Shown here: positions 1 through 13,951 of the stretch, in pieces | Position numbering within the stretch: position 1 is the stretch's first letter | How the letters are laid out: the number at the start of each line of letters is the position of its first letter | Assembly: GCA_030549495.1 (NCBI GenBank) | Contig: JAUIRK010000110.1 | Location: 248,001-312,000, forward strand | Reading direction: 5' to 3' | Length of the DNA stretch: 64,000 nt | Origin: Nectonema munidae | Taxonomy: Eukaryota; Nematomorpha; Nectonematoida; Nectonematidae | Made by a program: the position numbers and the translations under genes | The notes under the pieces: model-generated | Database searches by the model: none | Told to the model about the DNA's origin: nothing | Seen by the model: only the letters and a program-made list of their open reading frames with translations

Positions 1-698
1 TCAAACACACCAGCTTTGATTTTTTCAATTGAAAGTTTAGGAAAAGTGAAGATGATGTACTTTAAACAGTCGCTAACAGTTGGCAATGCTTTTACAAATT
101 GTTTCATGAGACGCAATTTTATGTGTAAGGGTGGGAATATTATTTTATTTGTCAACAAGTGGCTCATTTACAATGTTAGGATCTCCAAGTTTAAGATTAG
201 GTCTTATAGGCCAATTTTTCTCAACCCAGAGCTTTTCTCGGGCTCTGCTATCTCACATACAGAGAAAGCAGGGGTACCTTGTGTATTCACGTTGCTGACC
301 AAGAAGAAAGGACACCATTTTAAGGTCAACACAGATGTTCCAATTGTATTTTTTATATTCCAATAATTTTTTTACAGCTTCATATTCTTCACAAAGACAA
401 ACTGAATAGCCAATAGGAACTGCGCCAAACAAATTTCCATTGCGTAGAAGAACACACTTTAAACTCCGTTTCGAGCTGTTAATAAATATTTGCCATTCAT
501 TTGGGTTGTAAATTGAAAGCCCTAATTCTTTTAGTATACCAGGAATGCTATGACAAAACACAAAAGCGCTGTCACTGAAGAAATCGACTTTCTCTAGGTC
601 AAAAGTGAGATACTTTCACTCCTTGTTTAAGAAGATTTTTTCGTTCAGTCTTGATGCTAGTAATTCTGAGGCTTTTTTTGATAAGTTCAAATCACGTG
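1..698 (-). mobile_element. Fragment of a transposon-encoded protein, class uncertain
   Basis: Read on the minus strand, this stretch encodes pieces of a protein that I remember as a repeated, uncharacterised family in invertebrate assemblies. Recognisable pieces are SSKRSLKCVLLRNGN near 450 and PPLHIKLRLMKQFVKAL near 90-140. The reading is broken in a few places, so it is a relic. It continues past the left window edge. On the right it stops exactly at a TTAA (699-702), where the piggyBac-like element begins, so that element appears to have inserted into it. The family link is from memory, and I cannot assign a transposon superfamily. Confidence 0.5.
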
Positions 699-702
699 TT
701 AA

Positions 703-3233
703 CCCTATTAGTGCTGGGCAAACTTTGTCCGCTCACGTGCTGGGGCGTAAAGTGCACCCCCCCCCCTATTTTTCTCAGATATTTCACTAAGTTTTTATAA
801 AAAATTTTAATGTTACATATATATTTCAATTATGCTGAATTCAATGGTGATGTCCATTTTTTTATCAAAATCAATCAAACCTGTCAAAAAATTGATTTAT
901 ATTTGACAGCTCATCTCAAAAAGGAACTTTTTATTTAAATAATTATATAAAGTTTTTTACACATGTATCCCCATTTTCAAATATGATGAATTCAGTGGTG
1001 ATATTCATTTTTTATGAGAATAAATCAAACTGTCAAAAAAATGATCTAAAGGTGACAGCTCATCTCAAAAAGGAACTTTTTATCTAAATAATTATATAAT
1101 GTTTTTTACACATATATACCCATTTTCAAGCATGCTGAATTCAGTGGTGATATTCATTTTTTTTTATGAAAATCATTCAAACCTGTCAAAAAAGTAATTT
1201 ACATATAACAGCTCATCTCAAAAAGGAACTTTTTATCCAAATAATTATATAATGTTTTTTACACATGTATACCCATTTTCAAATATGCTAAATTCAGTGG
1301 TGATATTCATTTTTTTATGAAAATTAATCAAAACTGTCAAAAAATTGATTTATCCCAAAAAGAAAGGATCAGGCACGGTTTTTTGAATTAGAGAATTACG
1401 TTTAATAGAAAGTATACGGAGATGATGAAGTTTACCGTGTATATAGGCATTTTACACACATATACCCATTTTCAAGTAGGCTGTGTTTACTGGTTATATT
1501 CCTTTTTTTTTATAAAAAATTAGTTAAACCTGACAAAATAATTTAAATATGACAGCCCATGTTAAAATTAAAATTTTTATACTCAAAATATTTCATTCTA
1601 CAGTAACTTATGTAACTCGATAGGACCTCCATCTTTTTGGCTACAAATTCGTTATCGGCTCGTAGTCTCTACGTCATATTATAATTTACTGTATGTAATT
1701 TTGCTATTCATTACATGATGATCCTTTCTTGGTAGCTTTTTTTTCATTAGAAATTTATATTCTTCAATGTGTGTTCGAAAATTTTTTTATAATGATAAAA
1801 TTACTTTTTTCCTCTCTCAAAGCATTCTGATTAAAGAATCTTCTTAATGATCTTAGACTTTTTTTATCAGTATCGTGTATTTTATTATCAGGCCTGAATA
1901 TTTGTCAATCAATCTCATTTCAAAGGTTTTTTTCTGATGAATCATTCGTGATGTTCATTGTTTAATTACAAAAAGTTGTCCACGTTCTTCATCTAAAAAA
2001 TTATCTCTTTGACGCAAAAGAAAAAAGATGGACAAATTCAATTTAAATTAAAAATATCTTGATAGTGACTAAATTCTCACATATTGGCATCAGTGCCATT
2101 TTTGATAAATCTGACCTATTCTAAATTTTCAGATTTCCTACCCATCTTTGCTAAATGTTGATTGTAATCCTAGAAGATAAGAATAGATTTAAATATTTTT
2201 CATTTGAAAAGAGGAACTTCTTTTTCAGTCAAAATCTTTTTTGAAGCACCTAATATTATATAATTAAACCACTTCCTAGTTCATTAGAACATTGTAGATC
2301 TTCCATTTAGTCAAGATACATATTTTTTTTAATTATTTGTTTTGATCACATGTTCTCTTTTCAATTAGTTTTCAACTTGGTTCCTTCTCTCATACTAATC
2401 TTCAAAAGATTTATAATTTTAAAAGATTTTATAATACGTTTTATTTTTTTTAATAAATATTTCATACACAAGATGATTGTAGAAAGTATTATAAGCCAAA
2501 ATATACAAAAAAAAAAGTATATTTTTACTATATACCTATGCAGCCATTTTTTGAAAATTTTTTACAGAACTGATTTTCAGGCATACATTACTAATTCAAC
2601 TGCCACTTCGAGATATTTTTTAACCGTATTATCCAAAATTCAGTACAGAAATAAAATAAGCATAGTCGATTTGGTATAAAACAGATATTTTATTTTTTTG
2701 AAAATATTTTTGAAGACAGTATCTAGAAGTAAACCGCAAATTTGATTCAAGCTTTCAGATATTTTAAAAATATAAATGCCAAATCTGAGTCCAAAAATGA
2801 AACAGGCATCTTCCATTTGGCATAAAAACAGATATTTTATTTAAATTTCAAAAATATTTTTGTAGACATTCGACGTAAATCGAACATTTGTTTGACACTT
2901 TCAGACATTTAAAACCTCTAAATGCAAAAAATGATTTCAGAAATAAAAATTATCATGGTCGAATTGGTATAAAAACATATATTTCATGTAAAATTAGAGA
3001 GAATATTTTTGGATATAGTTTTCAGACATAAACCGCAAATTTGATTGACACTAGCAGTAAAACCTCCAAATGCGAAAACTGCGTCCAGAAATGAAAACCA
3101 TCATGATCTATTTGCTATAAAACCATATATTTCATGTAAAATTTGAATCAATATTTTTGGAAGCAAATTTTAGAACTAAACGCAAATTTGATTGATACTT
3201 ATAGGTATTTTTAAATTCAAACTGCAAAAATTG
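703..3233. mobile_element. piggyBac-like non-autonomous element, copy 1 (right end missing)
   Basis: It begins with CCCTATTAGTGCTGGG directly after TTAA (699-702), the terminus and target expected of piggyBac elements. It is collinear with the complete copy at 39564-42185 until about 3233, where the shared sequence stops and the 26-bp array begins. No right terminus was found downstream. The interior contains two sets of tandem units: about 150-bp units (anchors near 832, 985, 1134 and 1287) and about 160-bp units (roughly 2560-3233). No transposase is encoded. The frame at 2350-2679 has no recognisable domain. Confidence 0.75.
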
Positions 3234-3248
3234 AGTTTTTGACTTTTT

Positions 3249-6200
3249 CGACTCCACTCATTCATATACTTTTTTGACTCCACTCATTCATATACTTTTT
3301 CGACTCCACTCATTCATATACTTTTTCGACTCCACTCATTCATATACTTTTTCGACTCCACTCATTCATATACATTTTCGACTCCACTCATTCATATACT
3401 TTTTTGACTCCACTCATTCATATACTTTTTCGACTCCACTCATTCATATACTTTTTCGACTCCACTCATTCATATACTTTTTCGACTCCACTCATTCATA
3501 TACTTTTTCGACTCCACTCATTCATATACTTTTTCGACTCCACTCATTCATATACTTTTTCGACTCCACTCATTCATATACTTTTTCGACTCCACTCATT
3601 CATATACTTTTTCGACTCCACTCATTCATATACTTTTTCGACTCCACTCATTCATATACTTTTTCGACTCCACTCATTCATATACTTTTTCGACTCCACT
3701 CATTCATATACTTTTTCGACTCCACTCATTCATATACTTTTTCGACTCCACTCATTCATATACTTTTTCGACTCCACTCATTCATATACTTTTTCGACTC
3801 CACTCATTCATATACTTTTTCGACTCCACTCATTCATATACTTTTTCGACTCCACTCATTCATATACTTTTTCGACTCCACTCATTCATATACTTTTTCG
3901 ACTCCACTCATTCATATACTTTTTCGACTCCACTCATTCATATACTTTTTCGACTCCACTCATTCATATACTTTTTCGACTCCACTCATTCATATACTTT
4001 TTCGACTCCACTCATTCATATACTTTTTCGACTCCACTCATTCATATACTTTTTCGACTCCACTCATTCATATACTTTTTCGACTCCACTCATTCATATA
4101 CTTTTTCGACTCCACTCATTCATATACTTTTTCGACTCCACTCATTCATATACTTTTTCGACTCCACTCATTCATATACTTTTTCGACTCCACTCATTCA
4201 TATACTTTTTCGACTCCACTCATTCATATACTTTTTCGACTCCACTCATTCATATACTTTTTCGACTCCACTCATTCATATACTTTTTCGACTCCACTCA
4301 TTCATATACTTTTTCGACTCCACTCATTCATATACTTTTTCGACTCCACTCATTCATATACTTTTTCGACTCCACTCATTCATATACTTTTTCGACTCCA
4401 CTCATTCATATACTTTTTCGACTCCACTCATTCATATACTTTTTCGACTCCACTCATTCATATACTTTTTCGACTCCACTCATTCATATACTTTTTCGAC
4501 TCCACTCATTCATATACTTTTTCGACTCCACTCATTTATATACTTTTTCGACTCCACTCATTCATATACTTTTTCGACTCCACTCATTCATATACTTTTT
4601 CGACTCCACTCATTCATATACTTTTTCGACTCCACTCATTCATATACTTTTTCGACTCCACTCATTCATATACTTTTTCGACTCCACTCATTCATATACT
4701 TTTTCGACTCCACTCATTCATATACTTTTTCGACTCCACTCATTCATATACTTTTTCGACTCCACTCATTCATATACTTTTTCGACTCCACTCATTCATA
4801 TACTTTTTCGACTCCACTCATTCATATACTTTTTCGACTCCACTCATTCATATACTTTTTCGACTCCACTCATTCATATACTTTTTCGACTCCACTCATT
4901 CATATACTTTTTCGACTCCACTCATTCATATACTTTTTCGACTCCACTCATTCATATACTTTTTCGACTCCACTCATTCATATACTTTTTCGACTCCACT
5001 CATTCATATACTTTTTCGACTCCACTCATTCATATACTTTTTCGACTCCACTCATTCATATACTTTTTCGACTCCACTCATTCATATACTTTTTCGACTC
5101 CACTCATTCATATACTTTTTCGACTCCACTCATTCATATACTTTTTCGACTCCACTCATTCATATACTTTTTCGACTCCACTCATTCATATACTTTTTCG
5201 ACTCCACTCATTCATATACTTTTTCGACTCCACTCATTCATATACTTTTTCGACTCCACTCATTCATATACTTTTTCGACTCCACTCATTCATATACTTT
5301 TTCGACTCCACTCATTCATATACTTTTTCGACTCCACTCATTCATATACTTTTTCGACTCCACTCATTCATATACTTTTTCGACTCCACTCATTCATATA
5401 CTTTTTCGACTCCACTCATTCATATACTTTTTCGACTCCACTCATTCATATACTTTTTCGACTCCACTCATTCATATACTTTTTCGACTCCACTCATTCA
5501 TATACTTTTTCGACTCCACTCATTCATATACTTTTTCGACTCCACTCATTCATATACTTTTTCGACTCCACTCATTCATATACTTTTTCGACTCCACTCA
5601 TTCATATACTTTTTCGACTCCACTCATTCATATACTTTTTCGACTCCACTCATTCATATACTTTTTCGACTCCACTCATTCATATACTTTTTCGACTCCA
5701 CTCATTCATATACTTTTTCGACTCCACTCATTCATATACTTTTTCGACTCCACTCATTCATATACTTTTTCGACTCCACTCATTCATATACTTTTTCGAC
5801 TCCACTCATTCATATACTTTTTCGACTCCACTCATTCATATACTTTTTCGACTCCACTCATTCATATACTTTTTCGACTCCACTCATTCATATACTTTTT
5901 CGACTCCACTCATTCATATACTTTTTCGACTCCACTCATTCATATACTTTTTCGACTCCACTCATTCATATACTTTTTCGACTCCACTCATTCATATACT
6001 TTTTCGACTCCACTCATTCATATACTTTTTCGACTCCACTCATTCATATACTTTTTCGACTCCACTCATTCATATACTTTTTCGACTCCACTCATTCATA
6101 TACTTTTTCGACTCCACTCATTCATATACTTTTTCGACTCCACTCATTCATATACTTTTTCGACTCCACTCATTCATATACTTTTTCGACTCCACTCATT

Positions 6201-9200
6201 CATATACTTTTTCGACTCCACTCATTCATATACTTTTTCGACTCCACTCATTCATATACTTTTTCGACTCCACTCATTCATATACTTTTTCGACTCCACT
6301 CATTCATATACTTTTTCGACTCCACTCATTCATATACTTTTTCGACTCCACTCATTCATATACTTTTTCGACTCCACTCATTCATATACTTTTTCGACTC
6401 CACTCATTCATATACTTTTTCGACTCCACTCATTCATATACTTTTTCGACTCCACTCATTCATATACTTTTTCGACTCCACTCATTCATATACTTTTTCG
6501 ACTCCACTCATTCATATACTTTTTCGACTCCACTCATTCATATACTTTTTCGACTCCACTCATTCATATACTTTTTCGACTCCACTCATTCATATACTTT
6601 TTCGACTCCACTCATTCATATACTTTTTCGACTCCACTCATTCATATACTTTTTCGACTCCACTCATTCATATACTTTTTCGACTCCACTCATTCATATA
6701 CTTTTTCGACTCCACTCATTCATATACTTTTTCGACTCCACTCATTCATATACTTTTTCGACTCCACTCATTCATATACTTTTTCGACTCCACTCATTCA
6801 TATACTTTTTCGACTCCACTCATTCATATACTTTTTCGACTCCACTCATTCATATACTTTTTCGACTCCACTCATTCATATACTTTTTCGACTCCACTCA
6901 TTCATATACTTTTTCGACTCCACTCATTCATATACTTTTTCGACTCCACTCATTCATATACTTTTTCGACTCCACTCATTCATATACTTTTTCGACTCCA
7001 CTCATTCATATACTTTTTCGACTCCACTCATTCATATACTTTTTCGACTCCACTCATTCATATACTTTTTCGACTCCACTCATTCATATACTTTTTCGAC
7101 TCCACTCATTCATATACTTTTTCGACTCCACTCATTCATATACTTTTTCGACTCCACTCATTCATATACTTTTTCGACTCCACTCATTCATATACTTTTT
7201 CGACTCCACTCATTCATATACTTTTTCGACTCCACTCATTCATATACTTTTTCGACTCCACTCATTCATATACTTTTTCGACTCCACTCATTCATATACT
7301 TTTTCGACTCCACTCATTCATATACTTTTTCGACTCCACTCATTCATATACTTTTTCGACTCCACTCATTCATATACTTTTTCGACTCCACTCATTCATA
7401 TACTTTTTCGACTCCACTCATTCATATACTTTTTCGACTCCACTCATTCATATACTTTTTCGACTCCACTCATTCATATACTTTTTCGACTCCACTCATT
7501 CATATACTTTTTCGACTCCACTCATTCATATACTTTTTCGACTCCACTCATTCATATACTTTTTCGACTCCACTCATTCATATACTTTTTCGACTCCACT
7601 CATTCATATACTTTTTCGACTCCACTCATTCATATACTTTTTCGACTCCACTCATTCATATACTTTTTCGACTCCACTCATTCATATACTTTTTCGACTC
7701 CACTCATTCATATACTTTTTCGACTCCACTCATTCATATACTTTTTCGACTCCACTCATTCATATACTTTTTCGACTCCACTCATTCATATACTTTTTCG
7801 ACTCCACTCATTCATATACTTTTTCGACTCCACTCATTCATATACTTTTTCGACTCCACTCATTCATATACTTTTTCGACTCCACTCATTCATATACTTT
7901 TTCGACTCCACTCATTCATATACTTTTTCGACTCCACTCATTCATATACTTTTTCGACTCCACTCATTCATATACTTTTTCGACTCCACTCATTCATATA
8001 CTTTTTCGACTCCACTCATTCATATACTTTTTCGACTCCACTCATTCATATACTTTTTCGACTCCACTCATTCATATACTTTTTCGACTCCACTCATTCA
8101 TATACTTTTTCGACTCCACTCATTCATATACTTTTTCGACTCCACTCATTCATATACTTTTTCGACTCCACTCATTCATATACTTTTTCGACTCCACTCA
8201 TTCATATACTTTTTCGACTCCACTCATTCATATACTTTTTCGACTCCACTCATTCATATACTTTTTCGACTCCACTCATTCATATACTTTTTCGACTCCA
8301 CTCATTCATATACTTTTTCGACTCCACTCATTCATATACTTTTTCGACTCCACTCATTCATATACTTTTTCGACTCCACTCATTCATATACTTTTTCGAC
8401 TCCACTCATTCATATACTTTTTCGACTCCACTCATTCATATACTTTTTCGACTCCACTCATTCATATACTTTTTCGACTCCACTCATTCATATACTTTTT
8501 CGACTCCACTCATTCATATACTTTTTCGACTCCACTCATTCATATACTTTTTCGACTCCACTCATTCATATACTTTTTCGACTCCACTCATTCATATACT
8601 TTTTCGACTCCACTCATTCATATACTTTTTCGACTCCACTCATTCATATACTTTTTCGACTCCACTCATTCATATACTTTTTCGACTCCACTCATTCATA
8701 TACTTTTTCGACTCCACTCATTCATATACTTTTTCGACTCCACTCATTCATATACTTTTTCGACTCCACTCATTCATATACTTTTTCGACTCCACTCATT
8801 CATATACTTTTTCGACTCCACTCATTCATATACTTTTTCGACTCCACTCATTCATATACTTTTTCGACTCCACTCATTCATATACTTTTTCGACTCCACT
8901 CATTCATATACTTTTTCGACTCCACTCATTCATATACTTTTTCGACTCCACTCATTCATATACTTTTTCGACTCCACTCATTCATATACTTTTTCGACTC
9001 CACTCATTCATATACTTTTTCGACTCCACTCATTCATATACTTTTTCGACTCCACTCATTCATATACTTTTTCGACTCCACTCATTCATATACTTTTTCG
9101 ACTCCACTCATTCATATACTTTTTCGACTCCACTCATTCATATACTTTTTCGACTCCACTCATTCATATACTTTTTCGACTCCACTCATTCATATACTTT

Positions 9201-10375
9201 TTCGACTCCACTCATTCATATACTTTTTCGACTCCACTCATTCATATACTTTTTCGACTCCACTCATTCATATACTTTTTCGACTCCACTCATTCATATA
9301 CTTTTTCGACTCCACTCATTCATATACTTTTTCGACTCCACTCATTCATATACTTTTTCGACTCCACTCATTCATATACTTTTTCGACTCCACTCATTCA
9401 TATACTTTTTCGACTCCACTCATTCATATACTTTTTCGACTCCACTCATTCATATACTTTTTCGACTCCACTCATTCATATACTTTTTCGACTCCACTCA
9501 TTCATATACTTTTTCGACTCCACTCATTCATATACTTTTTCGACTCCACTCATTCATATACTTTTTCGACTCCACTCATTCATATACTTTTTCGACTCCA
9601 CTCATTCATATACTTTTTCGACTCCACTCATTCATATACTTTTTCGACTCCACTCATTCATATACTTTTTCGACTCCACTCATTCATATACTTTTTCGAC
9701 TCCACTCATTCATATACTTTTTCGACTCCACTCATTCATATACTTTTTCGACTCCACTCATTCATATACTTTTTCGACTCCACTCATTCATATACTTTTT
9801 CGACTCCACTCATTCATATACTTTTTCGACTCCACTCATTCATATACTTTTTCGACTCCACTCATTCATATACTTTTTCGACTCCACTCATTCATATACT
9901 TTTTCGACTCCACTCATTCATATACTTTTTCGACTCCACTCATTCATATACTTTTTCGACTCCACTCATTCATATACTTTTTCGACTCCACTCATTCATA
10001 TACTTTTTCGACTCCACTCATTCATATACTTTTTCGACTCCACTCATTCATATACTTTTTCGACTCCACTCATTCATATACTTTTTCGACTCCACTCATT
10101 CATATACTTTTTCGACTCCACTCATTCATATACTTTTTCGACTCCACTCATTCATATACTTTTTCGACTCCACTCATTCATATACTTTTTCGACTCCACT
10201 CATTCATATACTTTTTCGACTCCACTCATTCATATACTTTTTCGACTCCACTCATTCATATACTTTTTCGACTCCACTCATTTATATACTTTTTCGACTC
10301 CACTCATTCATATACTTTTTCGACTCCACTCATTTATATACTTTTTCGACTCCACTCATTTATATACTTTTTCGA
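3249..10375. repeat. Tandem array of about 274 copies of a 26-bp unit
   Basis: The unit begins CGACTCCACTCATTC and is repeated for 7.1 kb with almost no variation. The few variants sit mainly at the two edges (near 3290, 3373 and 3411, then 10281-10375), with one internal variant near 4536. Because 26 is not a multiple of 3 and the unit has no TAA, TAG or TGA on the plus strand, all three forward frames stay open for over 7,000 bases and translate to the same 26-residue cycle. The reverse strand has stops in every frame. This is a satellite-like array, not a gene. Copy number may be affected by assembly. Confidence 0.95.
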
Positions 10376-11203
10376 GTCCAACTCCACTTATTTATGACTT
10401 TTCAAGTCAGACTTTACTAATTTTTAATTTTTCGACTCCGACTTTGACTCCCCCTATTTGCAATTTTTGAGACTCTAACTCCATTCATGTAAAAAAATTT
10501 AACATTAATGAATATATATAATTTTGTGACTTTTACTTTAAAATTTTTAATATGCAACATCAACGTTTGTTTCAAATATCATCCCAAAAAGTGTGATGAC
10601 ATGTACCATATGTATTTCAAGTCGTTGATGAATGTTAATCTTAGATAATCATTGAAAGATTTCCTGAATTTTGGACATTTGTACTTTATGGTGCAAGCAA
10701 AAATTTGATCTATTTTCTTCAATATAATTGATTTAAATGTTCTATTGGTCTGTATTTGTAGTTTAGTGTCTTTCTTGCATTGCCTTCAAAAAGATTTTCA
10801 AATTATTGTCTTTAACCTTTTTATCTAAGACAAAAGAATACGATTCATAAACTGAATTTATCCGAAATTTTTTTCCAAAAGTAATAAGGAAAATGTAAAT
10901 AGGAATTTTTTTAAAAACTTTCTACTCATAAACTGAGTTTTGCTCCTTTACAAACTAATTTTTAACATAAAATAAAAAAAGTACATTCTTTAATTTTATT
11001 GAATTTCCAGCCTTTTTCTATGAACTTGAAAAATACAAGGCTTGGACTAAAATAATTAACATTTTTGTCGTGTTTTGCACCGTTGAACACCAAAAAGAGT
11101 GCTTATGAATTTATTTTTTAATATAACTATTTATGAAATCCAAGTCACTCCGACTGCACCTCAAAAGTTGCGACTCGATCGACTCCACAACCCTGGTTCT
11201 ACG
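10376..11203. mobile_element. Transposon right end adjoining the 26-bp array
   Basis: After the last regular unit come diverged units still rich in GACTCC (10376-10480), then about 700 bp of AT-rich sequence. It ends with CGACTCCACAACCCTGG near 11186-11203. Read from the other strand this terminus begins CCAGGGTTGTGGAGTCG, a terminus type I know from hAT-like elements. A solitary relative lies at 45160-45220. The stretch 10585-11130 is also similar to 19195-20125. The array may therefore be an expanded subterminal repeat of this element; no left terminus was found. Confidence 0.5.
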
Positions 11204-11427
11204 ACAACACCTTCTATTTTTCATGTATTTCCATAATACCGACTGGAATTTGTCTCATTATGCGGTTTTTTGTAATGACTATAATTTGTTTATTTAGGAG
11301 CAAGTCTTCTAACTGTTAGAATGAAACCAAGCACAGCCTGAGTGTTTCCCTAATAGTATCTATCTCGTTGTATTGATATATACTAGATATCAATTCCTGT
11401 AAGTTTATTAACAAGGTATAATGCAAG

Positions 11428-12540
11428 CAGTGTTTCTCAACGACGACCATATGGCCCCTGGGGTGGGGGCACAGAGAAAATGTTGGGAGCCACAGATCAA
11501 ATGGAAAAAATTTGTGACTTCATATAGAGAACTATAACAATACGAAGCAGTGGCGTAGATGGGTCGTGCCCCCCGATGTTCCGTGTGGTGCCACCATGTA
11601 CATTATGTGATGTCATACATACATATTGTAATTACATTTATATATAGTTGATTTTCTCACAATATATCATGTGCCACACAACATCCATAAAAGACTTTAA
11701 TAATAAAGAAATAACTATCGCCATGCTTTTTCTGTTAGTTGTATTAGAACTCTACAGTCTGACGTCGTAACATATACGGATGGGTGCCATGACAACGAAA
11801 TGTTCAAATCATGCATTTTCTGTTAGCAATGTTTTATCAAAAAATTTTAATGTGTAGCCACCCCCCCCCCCCCCCCCCCCCATTAACTTTTTTCTGGCTA
11901 CGCCGCTGATACGAAGTATAAAAAAATTTTGAAATTAAAAAAAATTAGTTAGAAATTTAATTTGAGTTTTATTTTTTTTAATACGCTTTTTTGATATATT
12001 TAAAAATGCCGATGTTCCATGGTTTGTGAAATTGTGGATCCTTTCATTCTTGATCCATCTGAAGTTGATATAGAATTTCAAGAAAGTTTAATTGAACTTC
12101 AAAACAACACAGCAACATTGGCAGGATTCAAACATAGAGGGTATCAAAAGTTGTGGATGGGTGAAGAAATTGTTCAAAAACACCCTTTAATATGGAAAAA
12201 AATTAAAATATTTTTACTTCCTTTTCCTACATCTTATTTAGTCAGTCGAGTCAGTCTTTAGCAGAATTATCCAACCTCGCAATAGAAAAAATTGATTCAC
12301 GCGCCTCTCGCCAATGTCTTTAAACCGGAGTATTGATAAACTAGTAAGAGATCACTAATCAAAGCTTCTCATTAAAGCAATGCAACAGAGAACTTTTTTA
12401 AACAAAGTACTTATTCAATTTTTTGTTTGAAAAAGTAGAAGTTGAAAAAAGAAAAACTTAAATCCGCATCTAAGAAGGGGCCATGGCAATTTTGCATTTA
12501 TTAAAGGGAGTCAAAGCTAAAATAAGGTTGAGAAACACTA
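11428..12540 (+). mobile_element. hAT transposon relic, SCAND3/ZBED5-like, split by a MITE
   Basis: The left end starts CAGTGTTTCTCAAC and the right end finishes GTTGAGAAACACTA, a matching inverted pair of the hAT type. Plus-strand 12019-12261 encodes part of the C-terminal hAT dimerisation region (ESLIELQNN, then PFPTSYLV where intact relatives have a cysteine-glutamate step before FS). Further matching pieces follow, including a segment like KPEIDKLVRDH near 12320. The frame is shifted and most of the transposase is absent. I saw no matching target duplication (AATGCAAG on the left, AGTTAGCG on the right). Confidence 0.65.
11548..11908. mobile_element. hAT-type MITE with perfect 8-bp target duplication
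   Basis: The element is 361 bp and starts CAGTGGCGTAGATGGG and ends GGCTACGCCGCTG. It is flanked by ATACGAAG at 11540-11547 and again at 11909-11916, a perfect 8-bp duplication as hAT elements make. It carries a C homopolymer near 11861-11881 and no open frame. It lies inside the older hAT relic at 11428-12540. Confidence 0.9.
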
Positions 12541-13951
12541 AGTTAGCGTATCTTTCAACCAAAATGTGAAAGGATTTGATCAGAATTAAAAAAGTGAGAA
12601 TCTTCGTCAAACGAGATAACTATCATTTGGGTAGGGAGGGATGCTCACAACTTTTATAATATTCTTTAAATAAATGAGTTCAAGACGTTTCTTGGTAGAC
12701 AAGATTATTCCAGTCTTAAGTTGCAAAACATTCTGCACGAGATTAAGCAAATCCTCTTTTGGTCATTGTTTCATTGTACCCATCTAAAACCACTTTGGGC
12801 CAACATCGCAAATGATGGTTGCTTTAGGAAACCCATTTTACTGATGAAAAAATTTCAATGCTTTAATGAAAAAAGCGGCATTTAGGCGTTTTTGTTTTAT
12901 TAAAAGTATCCTATTTGAAACACCAGTGATTGTAAACTGAACGCTCAAAAATTCAATCAAACTTGCAAAAAAAATCAATGTGAAAAATGTAAACTAACAA
13001 AAATATTCTACCTGCATGAAAATTGAGCACATGATTTTTCTGCAAATTCAACATTTCCTTGTTTCTGAAATGGTAAATACGAATGTTTTGACTACAGAAC
13101 CGATTACTGATTTCGCTTCCTTTTATTTCATTTGAAGACTTCGAAACTGAGCAACCACACGAAGACTGGTTTAGCGCAAAATTGGGAATTGTTTTATTTG
13201 AAGATTGGCTTTACATAAATAAACGTTTAATTAGAAGACTTGAGTGCTGAAATGCATAACAAAATATTTAAAATAAAATTCCCATTTTTAAAAAATTATT
13301 TCTTATGGAATGAAGTAATTATTACATCGCTTGCAATAAATGTAATTTTTGCCTTTTTTTATCATTCTAACTTAAATATAGTGATGAAAACAAGCTTGCA
13401 CATTTCTTAAAGAAACCAGCATATCCCCTAAATATATTCTAGTCATATCTTCTTTATCATGAATAGGATCCATTCCTATATATCCGAGTAAGAACAAATT
13501 TCTAGATGCAGTCATTTTCCCCTTTCGTTTCATTAGCGCTCTTGTGTATGCATACGTTTTCACTATTTTCCATATTTCACTACAGTGGGTTAATGATTGA
13601 GTTGACTCAGAAAAAAATTAGTGTATTTTAAGTTTAAATGCGTATAGATAGCTCAGTGGGTACTTACTCTAAGTGAAATCTGGAAAAGGTTTTTAGTTGG
13701 TATAAAAATACCTACTTTTTGGTTTTTAGTTGGCCGCCCCAAAGTAAATACACATTTTCATCACTGAGAATTTTCCCAACACTTTTCCACATTTATTCCT
13801 CAAAAGTATTTGAATCAAAAACGCATTTCCACTCAACCGGAAGCCTAGCTTTAATTAGTTAATTTATTCACTAATTATTTTATTTAAATTTTTTAATTTA
13901 ATTTAATTATTTCAAGCTAGCTTTAATTAATTATTCGACAAACTCCCCATA
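12541..13951. other. AT-rich spacer with one unassigned short frame
   Basis: I recognise no gene or terminal repeat here. A 63-codon minus-strand frame at 13372-13563 has fairly gene-like composition and an AG just upstream of its open stretch, but it matches nothing I know. It could be an isolated exon, a transposon scrap or chance. Confidence 0.3.

Noticed and set aside
3249-10375. CRISPR array
   Set aside because: Repeats are head-to-tail with no spacers, in an animal genome, with no cas genes.
3274-10470. Giant 2398- and 2338-codon open frames
   Set aside because: They exist only because a stop-free 26-bp unit is repeated about 274 times; all three forward frames are open and give the same peptide cycle. 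No start context, introns or unique domain.
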